From Sphingobacterium sp. xlx-96 (GTDB taxonomy: Bacteria; Bacteroidota; Bacteroidia; Sphingobacteriales; Sphingobacteriaceae), in assembly GCF_011007365.1 (NCBI RefSeq), contig NZ_WFKM01000012.1, positions 62,001 to 126,000 of the forward strand: 64,000 nucleotides of DNA, in the 5' to 3' direction. Shown piece by piece: positions 29,963 to 39,558 of the stretch. Numbering within the stretch: the stretch's first letter is position 1; every line of letters starts with the position of its first letter. The position numbers were made by a program, and so were the translations under genes. The notes under the pieces are model-generated. The model worked only from the letters and a program-made list of their open reading frames with translations, was not told where the DNA came from and ran no database searches.

Positions 29963-29988
29963 ATGCGACAGACTTTCGTCTGCCGCAT
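29963..29988 (-). terminator. Terminator of the cold-shock gene
   Basis: An 11-bp stem with one mismatch (ATGCG-A-CAGAC, 29963-29973, with 29978-29988) and TTTC loop lies 28 nt after the cold-shock stop, followed on the minus strand by T-rich sequence. Confidence 0.75.
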
Positions 29989-30016
29989 GAAGGTAAAAAA
30001 AAATGAAATGAACAAA

Positions 30017-30211
30017 TTATCTTGCTACGCGAACATTCGTTGCGTTGATTCCCTTTTTGCCGTTTTCTACATCAAATGTTACCGTATCATTTTCACGTAT
30101 ATGACTTACTAAACCTGTCGAGTGTACGAAAACATCAGCACCACCGTTGGATGGTGTAATAAAACCAAAACCTTTTGTTTCGTTAAAGAACTTTACTATT
30201 CCTTCTTGCAT
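30017..30211 (-). CDS. CspA-family cold-shock protein
   Basis: A 64-residue single cold-shock domain. The RNA-binding motifs are KGFGFITP (RNP1, 14-21) and DVFVHST (RNP2, 26-32). These proteins bind single-stranded nucleic acid, melting RNA structure during cold or growth transitions. A long AT-rich leader upstream includes a TCTGC/GCAGA stem at 30256-30273, compatible with the structured 5' untranslated regions that often control such genes, but no cold box was recognised. Confidence 0.95.
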   Translation of the reverse strand: MQEGIVKFFNETKGFGFITPSNGGADVFVHSTGLVSHIRENDTVTFDVENGKKGINATNVRVAR

Positions 30212-30909
30212 TGTATTAACTATTATTGATAAAAAATTATTTGACTATTGCGTTATCTGCATTTAAAAGCAGATCTAAGGCTATTATTTCGTGTTTCAGC
30301 AATCTTCTAACCACAGATCGCAAATCCTCGATCAAGCCTGGATAAATAACACAAGACTATACCAAAAAATTGCTGGTATACACCATGTATCACATGTTAA
30401 CAGAAATATATGGGGAATTAAAATAACTTATCCAATACCACTCAGCAAATGCTGTATATATGCTTGATAACCTTAAAATGGCATCTGAGAAAGCTGGACT
30501 GAAAGAAGTGAAGAGTTAACTTAACAAAGTCAGAAAGAGCGTAGGCAGGGCCTTATAATACCACAAAGGTACAACTAATTTTTGTAAAAACAAGAAAATC
30601 AACACATTTCTCAAAAAACTACCATTGCATACCACTATTCTCAGCGACTTTGTAAGTAAGCGCTGCTGTATAAGTAAGAAGGCCGCTATTCCGCGTACTG
30701 AAAATAGTCCGATATATCCGAACGGTTACCCATGACAGCGAAGGAACAACTACCCTTATTATCGCAACCAGCATTACTGTAACCACGGTTGCGATAATTA
30801 TAAATTGGTGTAGCGGCTAATCATCTGGGTTACATCAGACAGGTCGTATCCCGGAGCATACGGTCACTTCCCTTACCGCAAGTAAGGATCTCAAAGGTAG
30901 TAAAGATAG
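30212..30909. other. Intergenic region, leader and inverted repeats
   Basis: About 700 bp without a convincing gene. It contains a small stem (30256-30273) in the probable cold-shock leader and a perfect 12-bp inverted repeat (ATTATCGCAACC at 30758-30769, with 30787-30798, loop 17 nt) downstream of the barrel-protein gene. That repeat could end its transcript, although it lies 112 nt after the stop and lacks a T-tract. Short plus-strand frames near 30380-30520 are too small to support. Confidence 0.5.
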
Positions 30910-33309
30910 TTACATCCCCCTCACCCGCTGTTGTTGCTCATTATCTTTCATCTTCCTATCATTTCTATTTTTACCGAAGGAATAATTAATACTGATGCGC
31001 CATATACGGCTATCCAAATCTATTCGCTGATCCATGTCAACATTCGCCACAGAAGAAGTAGTACGGTACAGGCTTGTCTTAAATATATCATCCACAGCTA
31101 ACTTCAGATTAAGCTTATCGTCCAACATTTTTTTCATCAGCCCTAACGACACATAACCACTTGCTTTCTGGCGAAAGACGCCATCGGTCTGTGGACTCTC
31201 ATAGGCAGCTGTCCATTCGGCAGACCAGCGTTTGGGCAAACGATAATTGTGGTTAGTCTGTACCGTATAAGACCATAACCGATTAGCTATCTGCTCTTCT
31301 CCAAAGCTACCAAAATAGTTGTTTTCAAAGGCATTAACATTCCACTGGGTAGACCAGAAAGGCATTAACAAAAAAGAATAATCCATATTGACCCCATAAT
31401 TTTGAAAGCCTTTAATATTATGCACACTACGTATAGTTTTATTTTCATTAGGAAGCTGTGTCAGCACAGAAGTCATAACATCCTTTACATCCGTATAGTA
31501 AAACGAAAATAGCAGATCCCGGTTAAAGCTATATTTCAGTTCGTAAGCATTGGCCAATTCAGGCTGCAATAGTGGATTGCCTTCCCAATAGACATACGCA
31601 TCCACATAATACCGAAACGGGTTAAGATCCTCGTAATCTGGACGATTAATCCGGCGACTGTAGGACAACTGTACCTGATTCTTGTCATTCATCTCGTATC
31701 GAACTGAAACAGTTGGAAAAAAATTTATATAGTCCTTGTTCAGCGTTGTTCCATCCGTTTTCAACACGCCATCCGCTTTGGTATGTTCCGTACGTACCCC
31801 TGCATTTATTCCCCATTGGTCAAATGATAGGTTGAAATTCGCATAGGCCGCATGAATCTGCTCTTTGTACACAAAGTGGTTACTATTCTGTAAATCCGCT
31901 ACCCATTGTTCAGTCTTCAGGGTGTCCGATAGGCTATTATTGTCGGATTTGACCCAGCTGCTCTTCCCCCCGACTTCCGCTGTCAATGACGCATTCCATC
32001 GGTACTGATAGTCTACCTTTGCCACCTGCAGACCTGTTGTTGACGGGGTCGCGTTCCGACGTGCTTCAACTTGGGAATTGCCATTTTTATATTTCTGAAT
32101 GGAGGAACGCAGTACCTGATCCGCTTTGTAAGTCGAGTACAGGATATCCCAATCCGCACTCAGTTCACTTTTTTTTCCGATCTTTTGTATTAGGTTAAAC
32201 CCTACATTATGCGTTTGCCAACGGCTATCATTTGTATTATCTGTAAGGGTATGTACAGTTCGATCGCCAGTCAGCGCATAGACATCGTTATACCCCTTAC
32301 TAGCACTTTTATATACACCAAAATTGCCCGTCCAGAGCACACCGATACTCGTTCTATCCGTAGGCACATATTCCAGTCCTGCTCTTGCCTGTTGTGTACG
32401 CAGCGGCTCATCTGTTATAGCGTATTGAAGCGACTTCCCTCCTTCTATTCCGGTATAAAACCGATCAAAGTTTCGATACTCCTCCTCCCCCCGGTACGCA
32501 TATTCCATTGCCCCTTGCCACCGCCACCTATCTCTTTGCCCCCCAAGGGTGGCACCTAGTCCGTAACGTTCCTTCCTACCTGCACCGCCGAAGGTATGCA
32601 CATTGCCAGACATGGATTGGGAGGGTGATTGTTTCATGACGATATTGATCATTCCAGCTACCCCTTGGGCATCAAATTTTGCCGAAGGACTACTTATTAA
32701 CTCAATGCTTTTTATCGATTCCGACGGCATACTTTTTAGCATGTTGGTCAACTCTTTGTCCGATAGATAAGAAAGCTTACCATTGATCATAATCCCAATA
32801 TCCGATTTGCCTCTCATATGGATATTATCCGCCTCATCGACCCGCAGTGAAGGTGCTCGCTTTAGTAATTCCAGCGCAGTAGCTCCAGTGGCCAGAATAC
32901 TATTCTCTACGTTGATCACCGTCCGATCGTTCTTGTGCTCGATAAGTCTCCTTGTTCCCTGTACCGTAATTTCTTCCAATTGCTGACTTTCCGTCACGAG
33001 CTGTACCGTACCGAGGACGGTGCAAATGCGCGGTAGTACATCGACCAATACCTTGTGTCTCTGATAGCCCATATGATAAATATCCAACAGATACTTTCCT
33101 TTTGGGAGATCTATCCTGAACAGGCCCTGATTGTCACTGTAGGTCTGATAGCTTTCCCCGGTTGTTTGGGACAAAACGGTTACACTGGTTTTAGAAATAG
33201 GCTGATTATAGCTATTAAGCACAGAACCTTGCAGCCCGCTCTGCGCATAGATCCCCAGGGCCGTACAAAGGACAAGGAGTGTAGTAATTATAGCAGTTGA
33301 ATAAATCAT
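30910..33309 (-). CDS. TonB-receptor-like outer-membrane beta-barrel protein (OMP_b-brl_3 type)
   Basis: A 799-residue outer-membrane protein. A signal peptide (about 1-22) precedes a carboxypeptidase-regulatory-like domain (25-105), a degenerate plug (ALELLKRAPSLRVDEADNIHMRGKS split over 25 residues; IKSIELISSPSAKFDAQGVAGMINIV) and a barrel of the OMP_b-brl_3 family. The terminal residues are an Arg/Gln-rich tail after YSFGKN rather than an aromatic end, typical of this family. Its cargo is unknown. It is 24 nt downstream of the PepSY gene, so it may belong to the same iron-related operon. Confidence 0.85.
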   Translation of the reverse strand: MIYSTAIITTLLVLCTALGIYAQSGLQGSVLNSYNQPISKTSVTVLSQTTGESYQTYSDNQGLFRIDLPKGKYLLDIYHMGYQRHKVLVDVLPRICTVLGTVQLVTESQQLEEITVQGTRRLIEHKNDRTVINVENSILATGATALELLKRAPSLRVDEADNIHMRGKSDIGIMINGKLSYLSDKELTNMLKSMPSESIKSIELISSPSAKFDAQGVAGMINIVMKQSPSQSMSGNVHTFGGAGRKERYGLGATLGGQRDRWRWQGAMEYAYRGEEEYRNFDRFYTGIEGGKSLQYAITDEPLRTQQARAGLEYVPTDRTSIGVLWTGNFGVYKSASKGYNDVYALTGDRTVHTLTDNTNDSRWQTHNVGFNLIQKIGKKSELSADWDILYSTYKADQVLRSSIQKYKNGNSQVEARRNATPSTTGLQVAKVDYQYRWNASLTAEVGGKSSWVKSDNNSLSDTLKTEQWVADLQNSNHFVYKEQIHAAYANFNLSFDQWGINAGVRTEHTKADGVLKTDGTTLNKDYINFFPTVSVRYEMNDKNQVQLSYSRRINRPDYEDLNPFRYYVDAYVYWEGNPLLQPELANAYELKYSFNRDLLFSFYYTDVKDVMTSVLTQLPNENKTIRSVHNIKGFQNYGVNMDYSFLLMPFWSTQWNVNAFENNYFGSFGEEQIANRLWSYTVQTNHNYRLPKRWSAEWTAAYESPQTDGVFRQKASGYVSLGLMKKMLDDKLNLKLAVDDIFKTSLYRTTSSVANVDMDQRIDLDSRIWRISINYSFGKNRNDRKMKDNEQQQRVRGM

Positions 33310-33333
33310 ATTATCTTTAAATGAATATAAATA

Positions 33334-34524
33334 CTAAGACAAGGTCGTCTTTACTGTTTTTTTCTTGATTTTCTTTTTCCGACGGCCCCACCAGATCAAA
33401 AAGCCCGTGATCGGTAATGAGGTAGCCACTATACCTGCGAGAAAGGTGGATAGCTTTCCGAACTGCCCCCACCACTGGCCCATATGCAGTTGCCATATCA
33501 CGTTTTCGACCTCCTCATGTATACGCTGGGGCGCGGGTACAGCCAACGATAAGCCCGTATATCGGTCGTATACGCTAAGCTTTTGTCCTTCGGTACTCTT
33601 CAGTCCCGTCACACCGAGACGGAACACATATACACCCGCTTCGTCCAAGGCATACACCCATATCGCTGCATTTTTTTCTTTTGGATGATCGGCCAACGCA
33701 TGATAGGCCAAAGCGTTAATATCATGCGAGGGACGATCAGGTTGATATTCGCCCAACACCTCTTCAATATGTTCATCTACCCCACCAAAAGCAGAGGTAA
33801 TAAGATCTCCCAAAGAATGGAAAAATATAATAATACCCGTAAGGCTCAATACAAAGCACAACAGGAGCGAATAGAAGCCGTAGACATTGTGCAGGTCGTA
33901 ATTGAACCTTTTAAATCGCGCTTTCCACTTGATGGTAAAGCTATCTTGCACCGTCTTCTTGGTCCAGCGCTTGGGCCACCACAAAACCAACCCTGTGACA
34001 CAGCTGATAAAGAAAATAACGGTGGCTATTAAAACAATCCAACTGCCTACTGGGCCCGCCAGCAAAGCAGAATGCAGGTGTGCCGTGATATAAAAAAAAT
34101 GAGCCAGTGTATCGGCCTTCAGTACCTTAGCGCTGTAGGGATCTACATATAGAAAAGTAAGCTTATGTGTCTGCTTATGAAAAGCCCGCACGCGGATACT
34201 GCGATACGGATCATTAAAATACACCAACTCGGACAGTTCCAGCTCGGGATCAAAATCATGAATAGCTTGAATCAATTGATCCGATGTGCTCTGTTGATTC
34301 TGCACTTCGACGTACCGAGCATCCCCAGCGCTCCATTCCAAAATCTCGTCACAATAGACAATCAATGTTCCCGTCAGGCATACAAATACAACTACCAGGC
34401 CTGATACAATACTTGGCCACAGGTGTAGCCAAGCATTAACCTTCGCAAACCAAGTTTTACCTGCTTTTTTTGGCGGCATTTCTTCTGCCGCCGGCTTAGG
34501 TACTCTCTTAGGTATATAACTCAT
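33334..34524 (-). CDS. PepSY-associated transmembrane protein
   Basis: A 396-residue PepSY_TM protein with the family opening KVNAWLHLWPSIVSGLVVVF, internal FYITAHLHSALLAGPVGSW and LHMGQWWGQFGKLSTF segments, and four predicted helices. It has a longer basic, proline-rich cytoplasmic N-terminus than the one at 8-9 kb and a Lys-rich C-terminal tail. It sits 14 nt after the TonB receptor gene and before a second outer-membrane barrel gene. It probably helps release iron from the siderophore at the inner membrane, by analogy with the family. Confidence 0.88.
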   Translation of the reverse strand: MSYIPKRVPKPAAEEMPPKKAGKTWFAKVNAWLHLWPSIVSGLVVVFVCLTGTLIVYCDEILEWSAGDARYVEVQNQQSTSDQLIQAIHDFDPELELSELVYFNDPYRSIRVRAFHKQTHKLTFLYVDPYSAKVLKADTLAHFFYITAHLHSALLAGPVGSWIVLIATVIFFISCVTGLVLWWPKRWTKKTVQDSFTIKWKARFKRFNYDLHNVYGFYSLLLCFVLSLTGIIIFFHSLGDLITSAFGGVDEHIEEVLGEYQPDRPSHDINALAYHALADHPKEKNAAIWVYALDEAGVYVFRLGVTGLKSTEGQKLSVYDRYTGLSLAVPAPQRIHEEVENVIWQLHMGQWWGQFGKLSTFLAGIVATSLPITGFLIWWGRRKKKIKKKTVKTTLS

Positions 34525-34538
34525 CTTTCTGACTGGAT

Positions 34539-37007
34539 TTAAAACTTGAACGATATATTTGCCAAGAACTCAAAAGGTCGTTGAGGCCTTGCAAATATGT
34601 CCCAATACTTTACATTTCCGATGTTGTTGAATTTAAGCCCAACCCTGTATTTCGGTTGATCATAAAATGCCGTAGCGTTGACTACCGTATACGCAGGTAT
34701 TTCAAAATCATCCTCATAATCCATCAATGCCGTGCCCACATAATTCATTCCAGCTCCAAATCCCAGCCCTTTAGCAGCACTTCCCAAAAACTTATACGAT
34801 GTCCAAAAGTTAGCGATATGTTTTGGCGAATGCGCATCACGCAATCCTTGGGAATAGTCTTCACTTTTCACGTACTTGTTATCGTTATAGCCATAGCCCA
34901 ATATCATATTCCAACCCCGGACAGGATTTGCAATAAGATCGATCTCCACACCTTTAGAATTAAATGTTCCGTCCTGCACGTAGACATAATCTATTACTTC
35001 GCGCAGGCGATTCTTAACCCTTATATCATAATACGATACCGTGGCATTCAGCAGTCGATTAAACAGTTCTACCTTAGTACCTACCTCTAGTTGGTTGGCT
35101 TCCTCGGGGCGCCAGTTTTTCTTGATCACCTCCGAGTCTATATTATTTGGATCACTAAGCCCGTCAGAAGCCGCTACATTTGTAAATCCATTCATATAAT
35201 TGGCGAATAGGGAAACCTGGTCTTTGATAGGCTGGTATACCAGTCCTATCTTGGGCGAGAAGTTAACCTGGTTATAGCCTTCCACCTCCCGGTATGAGGG
35301 ATCCGTTCCCTTTTGTTCGATGTTGCCCTGTTCGTCTACGACCTGGGGTTGTCCTGGAGAATAAGACATCCGTTTACCTTGATGAAATCGATTGACCCGC
35401 CCACTCAGCATCAAAAACAACCGATCTGCTATGTTGGTCACATTCGAAAAATAGGCACTAACCACATTGTATTTCGTATTGTCCACACCATCCCCATAAC
35501 TACGCTTTCCTCGTGAGTTTTCCACTTCCGACCGTGTTAGCGGCTTCCAAACTTGATCATGCACCCCCACCGTATCATATATAGCAAAATAAGGTACCAT
35601 AAACATGTTTTTCTCCGTATAAAGCGTCGCATCGACACCGAGCAACACCTTATTCTTTACCTCAGCAATGGTATAGTTACCGTTAAAATTCTGCTGTAAA
35701 ACCGAAAAATTGAGGTTATAGTCATCAAAGATACGATAGCGTCTTTCGATACGGGTATCATCGACCACCATGGGCACCATGAATACAGATCCCTTATCCC
35801 CACTATTATTAAAAAGGTAAGAGGTACGCGACGACCAATTCTCCGATAGCTGATGTTCTATTTCGGCGCTGATATTGACATTTGTCCGGTTGGTTGTGAT
35901 ATCATTTGATGTCAATGAACGATCATAAGGCATCCCGTATTCTTTAAGATTTGCAAAACTCAACTTATGCGTATTCCGAAGGTAAGCGACCAATGGCTTG
36001 GTCGTGTTATACACGTCTGCATCGAATCGGACAATAGTTTTTTCTCCAGCCTTAAAAGCGAGACTCGCCGCGAATCCCATGGCCGTCACTTTACCCGCAT
36101 TCTGAAACCCATTATTAAGCGTACCCATCACGTTGAACCTTCCCAATGCTGTGCGGTCACTATTGAGCGGAGTGTTGATATCTGCAGTCAGTCTATTCAT
36201 ACCGAAGCTCCCGGTAATGTAATTTACCTCACCCCGAAAAGACTCGTAAGGCCGCTTAGTCACATTATTTATAATACCACCGTAGGAGGTCACCTCTGCC
36301 CCGAATAAGGTGGCCGAAGGCCCCTTAATCACCTCCACTTTCTCGAGGTTGAAGATTTCTGATATGGCTCTGGAATTAATCGGTAAGCCATTCCGTACCA
36401 TATTGGTATTTCCTGTACCACTATTAGAAAAGCCTCTTAGGCTTATTCCATTCCCGTTGTCATTTACCCCAGTCGTGACGATTGCGCCCGGCACATGCGA
36501 CAAGGCACTGTTGTAATCTGTTGCCGCTATCTCCTGCATAAAATCTTTACTGATCACGGAATAAGCCTGCGCATTTTGTAGATTAGCCAAAGGCATTCTG
36601 GCAATGTCGTCCGTTTCTTTACGTGCAAATTTATTTTTCTGAATATCGGACACCACTACTTCGCGCAGTTCGTTGGCCTTAGATGGTACCACGATACGGG
36701 GCAAGACTAATGACGATTGGCCTTTCGCATGGATGACCTGCTCTGTAACGGTATAGTTGGCATAACTGACGAACAAAACGTAAGTACCCTCGGGTATCTG
36801 CATAGCGAATTTACCCTGTTCATCGACACGTGCCGTATACGGTGTACCCGTCAATTTAACATTTGCGTAAGCCAACGGTCGACCATCTGCCGTATACACC
36901 TCACCTGATAATGCTATCCGGTTTTGTGCAAGTCCGTAAAGTGGAGCAAAGATCAATAATGCCACCGTCAATAGCATGCATTGTATTTTCGATAAATTAT
37001 AAAGCAT
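34539..37007 (-). CDS. TonB-dependent siderophore receptor
   Basis: About 822 residues from ATG 37007 (MLYNLSKIQCMLLTVALLI); 13 extra residues upstream are possible. A signal peptide is followed by a carboxypeptidase-like domain (ALSGEVYTADGRPLAYANV), a plug with AYSVISKDFMQEIAATDYNS and VEVIKGPSATLFGAEVTSYG, and a barrel ending NISFKF. The plug wording is that of ferric hydroxamate/ferrichrome-type receptors. It is divergent from an AraC-family regulator and leads a receptor-PepSY-barrel gene set. Confidence 0.92.
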   Translation of the reverse strand: MLYNLSKIQCMLLTVALLIFAPLYGLAQNRIALSGEVYTADGRPLAYANVKLTGTPYTARVDEQGKFAMQIPEGTYVLFVSYANYTVTEQVIHAKGQSSLVLPRIVVPSKANELREVVVSDIQKNKFARKETDDIARMPLANLQNAQAYSVISKDFMQEIAATDYNSALSHVPGAIVTTGVNDNGNGISLRGFSNSGTGNTNMVRNGLPINSRAISEIFNLEKVEVIKGPSATLFGAEVTSYGGIINNVTKRPYESFRGEVNYITGSFGMNRLTADINTPLNSDRTALGRFNVMGTLNNGFQNAGKVTAMGFAASLAFKAGEKTIVRFDADVYNTTKPLVAYLRNTHKLSFANLKEYGMPYDRSLTSNDITTNRTNVNISAEIEHQLSENWSSRTSYLFNNSGDKGSVFMVPMVVDDTRIERRYRIFDDYNLNFSVLQQNFNGNYTIAEVKNKVLLGVDATLYTEKNMFMVPYFAIYDTVGVHDQVWKPLTRSEVENSRGKRSYGDGVDNTKYNVVSAYFSNVTNIADRLFLMLSGRVNRFHQGKRMSYSPGQPQVVDEQGNIEQKGTDPSYREVEGYNQVNFSPKIGLVYQPIKDQVSLFANYMNGFTNVAASDGLSDPNNIDSEVIKKNWRPEEANQLEVGTKVELFNRLLNATVSYYDIRVKNRLREVIDYVYVQDGTFNSKGVEIDLIANPVRGWNMILGYGYNDNKYVKSEDYSQGLRDAHSPKHIANFWTSYKFLGSAAKGLGFGAGMNYVGTALMDYEDDFEIPAYTVVNATAFYDQPKYRVGLKFNNIGNVKYWDIFARPQRPFEFLANISFKF

Positions 37008-37043
37008 CTTGTTTTTATTTAGAATAAGTACAAATAACAAGCG

Positions 37044-37060
37044 CAAAAGTATTAACTTTG
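37044..37060. promoter_or_regulatory. Back-to-back -7 elements between receptor and AraC genes
   Basis: The minus strand carries TACTTTTG (37044-37051) and the plus strand TAACTTTG (37053-37060), both fitting TAnnTTTG. Together they make a near-palindrome. No clear -33 elements were found at the right spacing, so the assignment is tentative. Confidence 0.35.
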
Positions 37061-37111
37061 TTACTCCAGCGATAACAGATCAAGGATTATAAGAATCAAA
37101 AAAAGGACAAA

Positions 37112-38101
37112 ATGAAGAGTCTCACTTTGCGGGAGTTTTATGGGGATACTATTTTGAAAACAGTATTTTCCATGGATACCCAACAAGAATTTCAAAAAGG
37201 GTTTAAACGTAAATCACTATCCAACAGTGCAGTACGAGGAGACATGTACTATCACCACTTTGGTCAATTTGTGGTATGCTATCAGGACTGGACTGTCCTT
37301 AAGCCCTTTCGGCTTTTGATAGACCACCCCGAAGACCTCATCAAGTTTCAGTTCGAAATAGCGGGTCATTCTATATTTTCCGATACGCGTGGTACAGAGA
37401 TAGCGATATGTTCGGGCCAACAACAGTTTATTTATCTGCCCCCCACAGCGGGTAGCATCTTCTACCCCTCCTCACGCAGCGTACTCGACATACATATCGA
37501 CTTTGACTTTCTACTTGATCTGCTCCGGGCACAGGGCTTTACAAAGCCCCAGCTCAGGGAACATTTTCAAGAAAATGGATGGACATTCTTCAAAAAAGCT
37601 ATTCCCATAACTGTTGATCAGAGCGTTCTGATCAGTAACCTTATAGATCATTCGTATCATGGGCGATTCGCCGAAGAATACATACGCTGCAAAGCGATAG
37701 AGATTATTCTATCGGTTTTTACAGCAGGGACAGAGACTATTGAGGCAAGTCTTTGGAACAGTCAAGATCTGCGCACGCTGTCTGAAGTAAAATCTTACCT
37801 GGACAGCCATTTTGCCGAAGAACTAAGTCTTAAAAAAATAAGCCGGACTTTTGGCATCAATGAGTTTAAACTTAAGAAGGCCTTTAAAGAGCGGTACGAA
37901 GACACCGTATTCGGTTATATCCGAAAGTCCAGATTAAAATACGCTTTGCACCTATTGTTACATACCGATCTCGATATCAAGACGATCTCTTACTCTTGTG
38001 GTTTTAAGTACCCACATCATTTTAGCCAATTATTCTTACAACATTACAGCTATCGGCCTAGTGAAGTACGATCCAAAGGAATCCTATTGCAAACGATGTA
38101 A
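37112..38101 (+). CDS. AraC-family transcriptional regulator, probable siderophore-responsive type
   Basis: A 329-residue regulator. The N-terminal 200 residues form a ligand-sensing domain. The C-terminal AraC DNA-binding domain (about 220-325) has helices SLKKISRTFGINEFKLKKAF and IKTISYSCGFKYPHHFSQLF. PchR-like regulators with this layout bind ferric siderophores and activate the divergent receptor genes, which is exactly the arrangement here. The link to the receptor at 34.5-37 kb is inferred from gene order. A terminator-like hairpin lies 59 nt downstream. Confidence 0.88.
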   Translation: MKSLTLREFYGDTILKTVFSMDTQQEFQKGFKRKSLSNSAVRGDMYYHHFGQFVVCYQDWTVLKPFRLLIDHPEDLIKFQFEIAGHSIFSDTRGTEIAICSGQQQFIYLPPTAGSIFYPSSRSVLDIHIDFDFLLDLLRAQGFTKPQLREHFQENGWTFFKKAIPITVDQSVLISNLIDHSYHGRFAEEYIRCKAIEIILSVFTAGTETIEASLWNSQDLRTLSEVKSYLDSHFAEELSLKKISRTFGINEFKLKKAFKERYEDTVFGYIRKSRLKYALHLLLHTDLDIKTISYSCGFKYPHHFSQLFLQHYSYRPSEVRSKGILLQTM

Positions 38102-38159
38102 AACATGTTACAATTGACATTGATCACAGCGCGCTCCGAGCTGAGCAGGGCTAATGGCA

Positions 38160-38195
38160 AAAAATCGGCCCACGACTGATCGAAGGTCGATTTTT
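38160..38195 (+). terminator. Terminator-like hairpin after the AraC gene
   Basis: AAAAATCG (38160-38167) pairs with CGATTTTT (38188-38195) over a 20-nt loop, with the closing T-run on the plus strand. It lies between the converging AraC and small lipoprotein genes. Confidence 0.5.
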
Positions 38196-38288
38196 CTCCT
38201 GTGCTATTCGACTACATTATGCACTCAATTCGAGCGTACGCGTTGCAATTTGTCTATAGCCAGTATAAGTTATATCCCAAGTAAAAAC

Positions 38289-38687
38289 CTATTTCAAATT
38301 CACCTGTGCTGTTGCAGATAAGGCAGTTCCGGTACTGGTATTCTCCCTTTTTTCTACCCCATCAACAAAAACCTTCACTTTCAAGGTAGAGGAAGCATTT
38401 ACGCCCATAGCATTGGCCGAGATCGTAGCTACAGAGGTATTCGCAGGTACCGTTATTTCCGGGCTAGTCCAGGTCTGGACATTTGCTTTAGAAATAGTAG
38501 TCAGGTTGTTGTCGTAGCCATATACCACCAAGTTGACCAAAACACCCGAGGACGCCTCGGCCTTAAAGACTACCTTTTTAGAAGAACCTGTCGGCTCCTC
38601 ATCTTTGCTACAGCTGGTCGATATTTGCAGGAGTACCAGGCCAAACAGCACAGCGGCTATTTTAATTTTTGAAAAGCTCATCATCAT
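38289..38687 (-). CDS. Small exported lipoprotein, beta-rich
   Basis: A 132-residue lipoprotein with lipobox ISTSCSKDEE (cysteine near residue 26). The mature part has alternating polar/hydrophobic strands (VFKAEASSGVLVNLVVYGYD and SPEITVPANTSVATISANAM) resembling a small immunoglobulin-like or MmpS-type sandwich, and is rich in Thr/Ser/Val. Sphingobacterial genomes carry many such lipoproteins of unknown role. The gene is monocistronic by position. No binding motif can be identified. Confidence 0.65.
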   Translation of the reverse strand: MMMSFSKIKIAAVLFGLVLLQISTSCSKDEEPTGSSKKVVFKAEASSGVLVNLVVYGYDNNLTTISKANVQTWTSPEITVPANTSVATISANAMGVNASSTLKVKVFVDGVEKRENTSTGTALSATAQVNLK

Positions 38688-38784
38688 CTCTATTTAATTT
38701 TGCTATTACTATTACCGCAATATTACGTTGAAATGAAAGTAAAATCCGTTCACTTAAGTTAATAAATGACGGTTGATGAAATTT

Positions 38785-39360
38785 CTATTTATCGAAGACA
38801 ATCCGCTTCCGTAGCCTACTGAGCGACTGCGGTGTGATTCCCAGATAACTCGCGATCTGGTATTGAGGGACACGTTGTATCAGTTGCGGGCGGTCTATTA
38901 AAAACTTTTTATACCGATCTTCGGGATTCAATATCTTGAACGAATCTAATTGCTGCTGTTTTTTGTTGAGCTCTTTTTCAGACACCACCCTACACAACAT
39001 TTCAAATTGAGGAAATCTGGAATAACCAATCGCTTCTAACTGGGGATTAGAAACCAACAGTACCGTATCCTCCAGGCAGGCTATGCTATACTTTGAAGGC
39101 GCGTTATCACGTATACATACGGGGGTAATAATATCTTCTTCGGTAAAAAATTCAGTCGTTTTTTCTTCTCCATCTACGATGTAAAAAGATCTGAGACAAC
39201 CCTTTATTACCAAATAACTATCTTCGGTTTTTTTTCCGACCTCGAGCACCGTATCTCCTTTTTTAAAATAGCGGAGCTGGATCAACTCCATAATACCGAG
39301 TTTTTCCTCTTCAGAAAACTTACCAATAGTGTCTAAATAGTTAAAAAGTGATTCTTCCAT
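38785..39360 (-). CDS. Crp/Fnr-family transcriptional regulator
   Basis: A 191-residue protein with a cyclic-nucleotide-binding-like sensory domain (about 10-120; FKKGDTVLEVGKKTEDSYLV) and a C-terminal helix-turn-helix (IASYLGITPQSLSRLRKRI). It lacks the FNR iron-sulfur cysteines and a clear cAMP phosphate-binding cassette, so the effector is unknown. This CRP type, with IPQYQIASYLGITPQSLSR-like ends, is common and mostly uncharacterised in Bacteroidota. It lies between a lipoprotein gene and the lysis-type cassette on the same strand. Confidence 0.85.
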   Translation of the reverse strand: MEESLFNYLDTIGKFSEEEKLGIMELIQLRYFKKGDTVLEVGKKTEDSYLVIKGCLRSFYIVDGEEKTTEFFTEEDIITPVCIRDNAPSKYSIACLEDTVLLVSNPQLEAIGYSRFPQFEMLCRVVSEKELNKKQQQLDSFKILNPEDRYKKFLIDRPQLIQRVPQYQIASYLGITPQSLSRLRKRIVFDK

Positions 39361-39558
39361 AATATTTCATTGCAAAACATAATTTTAATTGATCATTGCC
39401 TTGATTTTTCCTGAACTACCAATAACAGGCATATTTCTAATTTATGATATTTTTAGCTCTTCAGTCCTTACAGCTTCGCTTACAAAGCTGCAGATAATCG
39501 GTCTACAGATACAAACCTACATAAATTCGCTTTTACACCCAATATTTACTGTCAAAAT

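Noticed and set aside
30380..30520. Short plus-strand frames that might be remains of a small protein gene
   Set aside because: They are under 25 codons, broken by stops and have no recognisable similarity.
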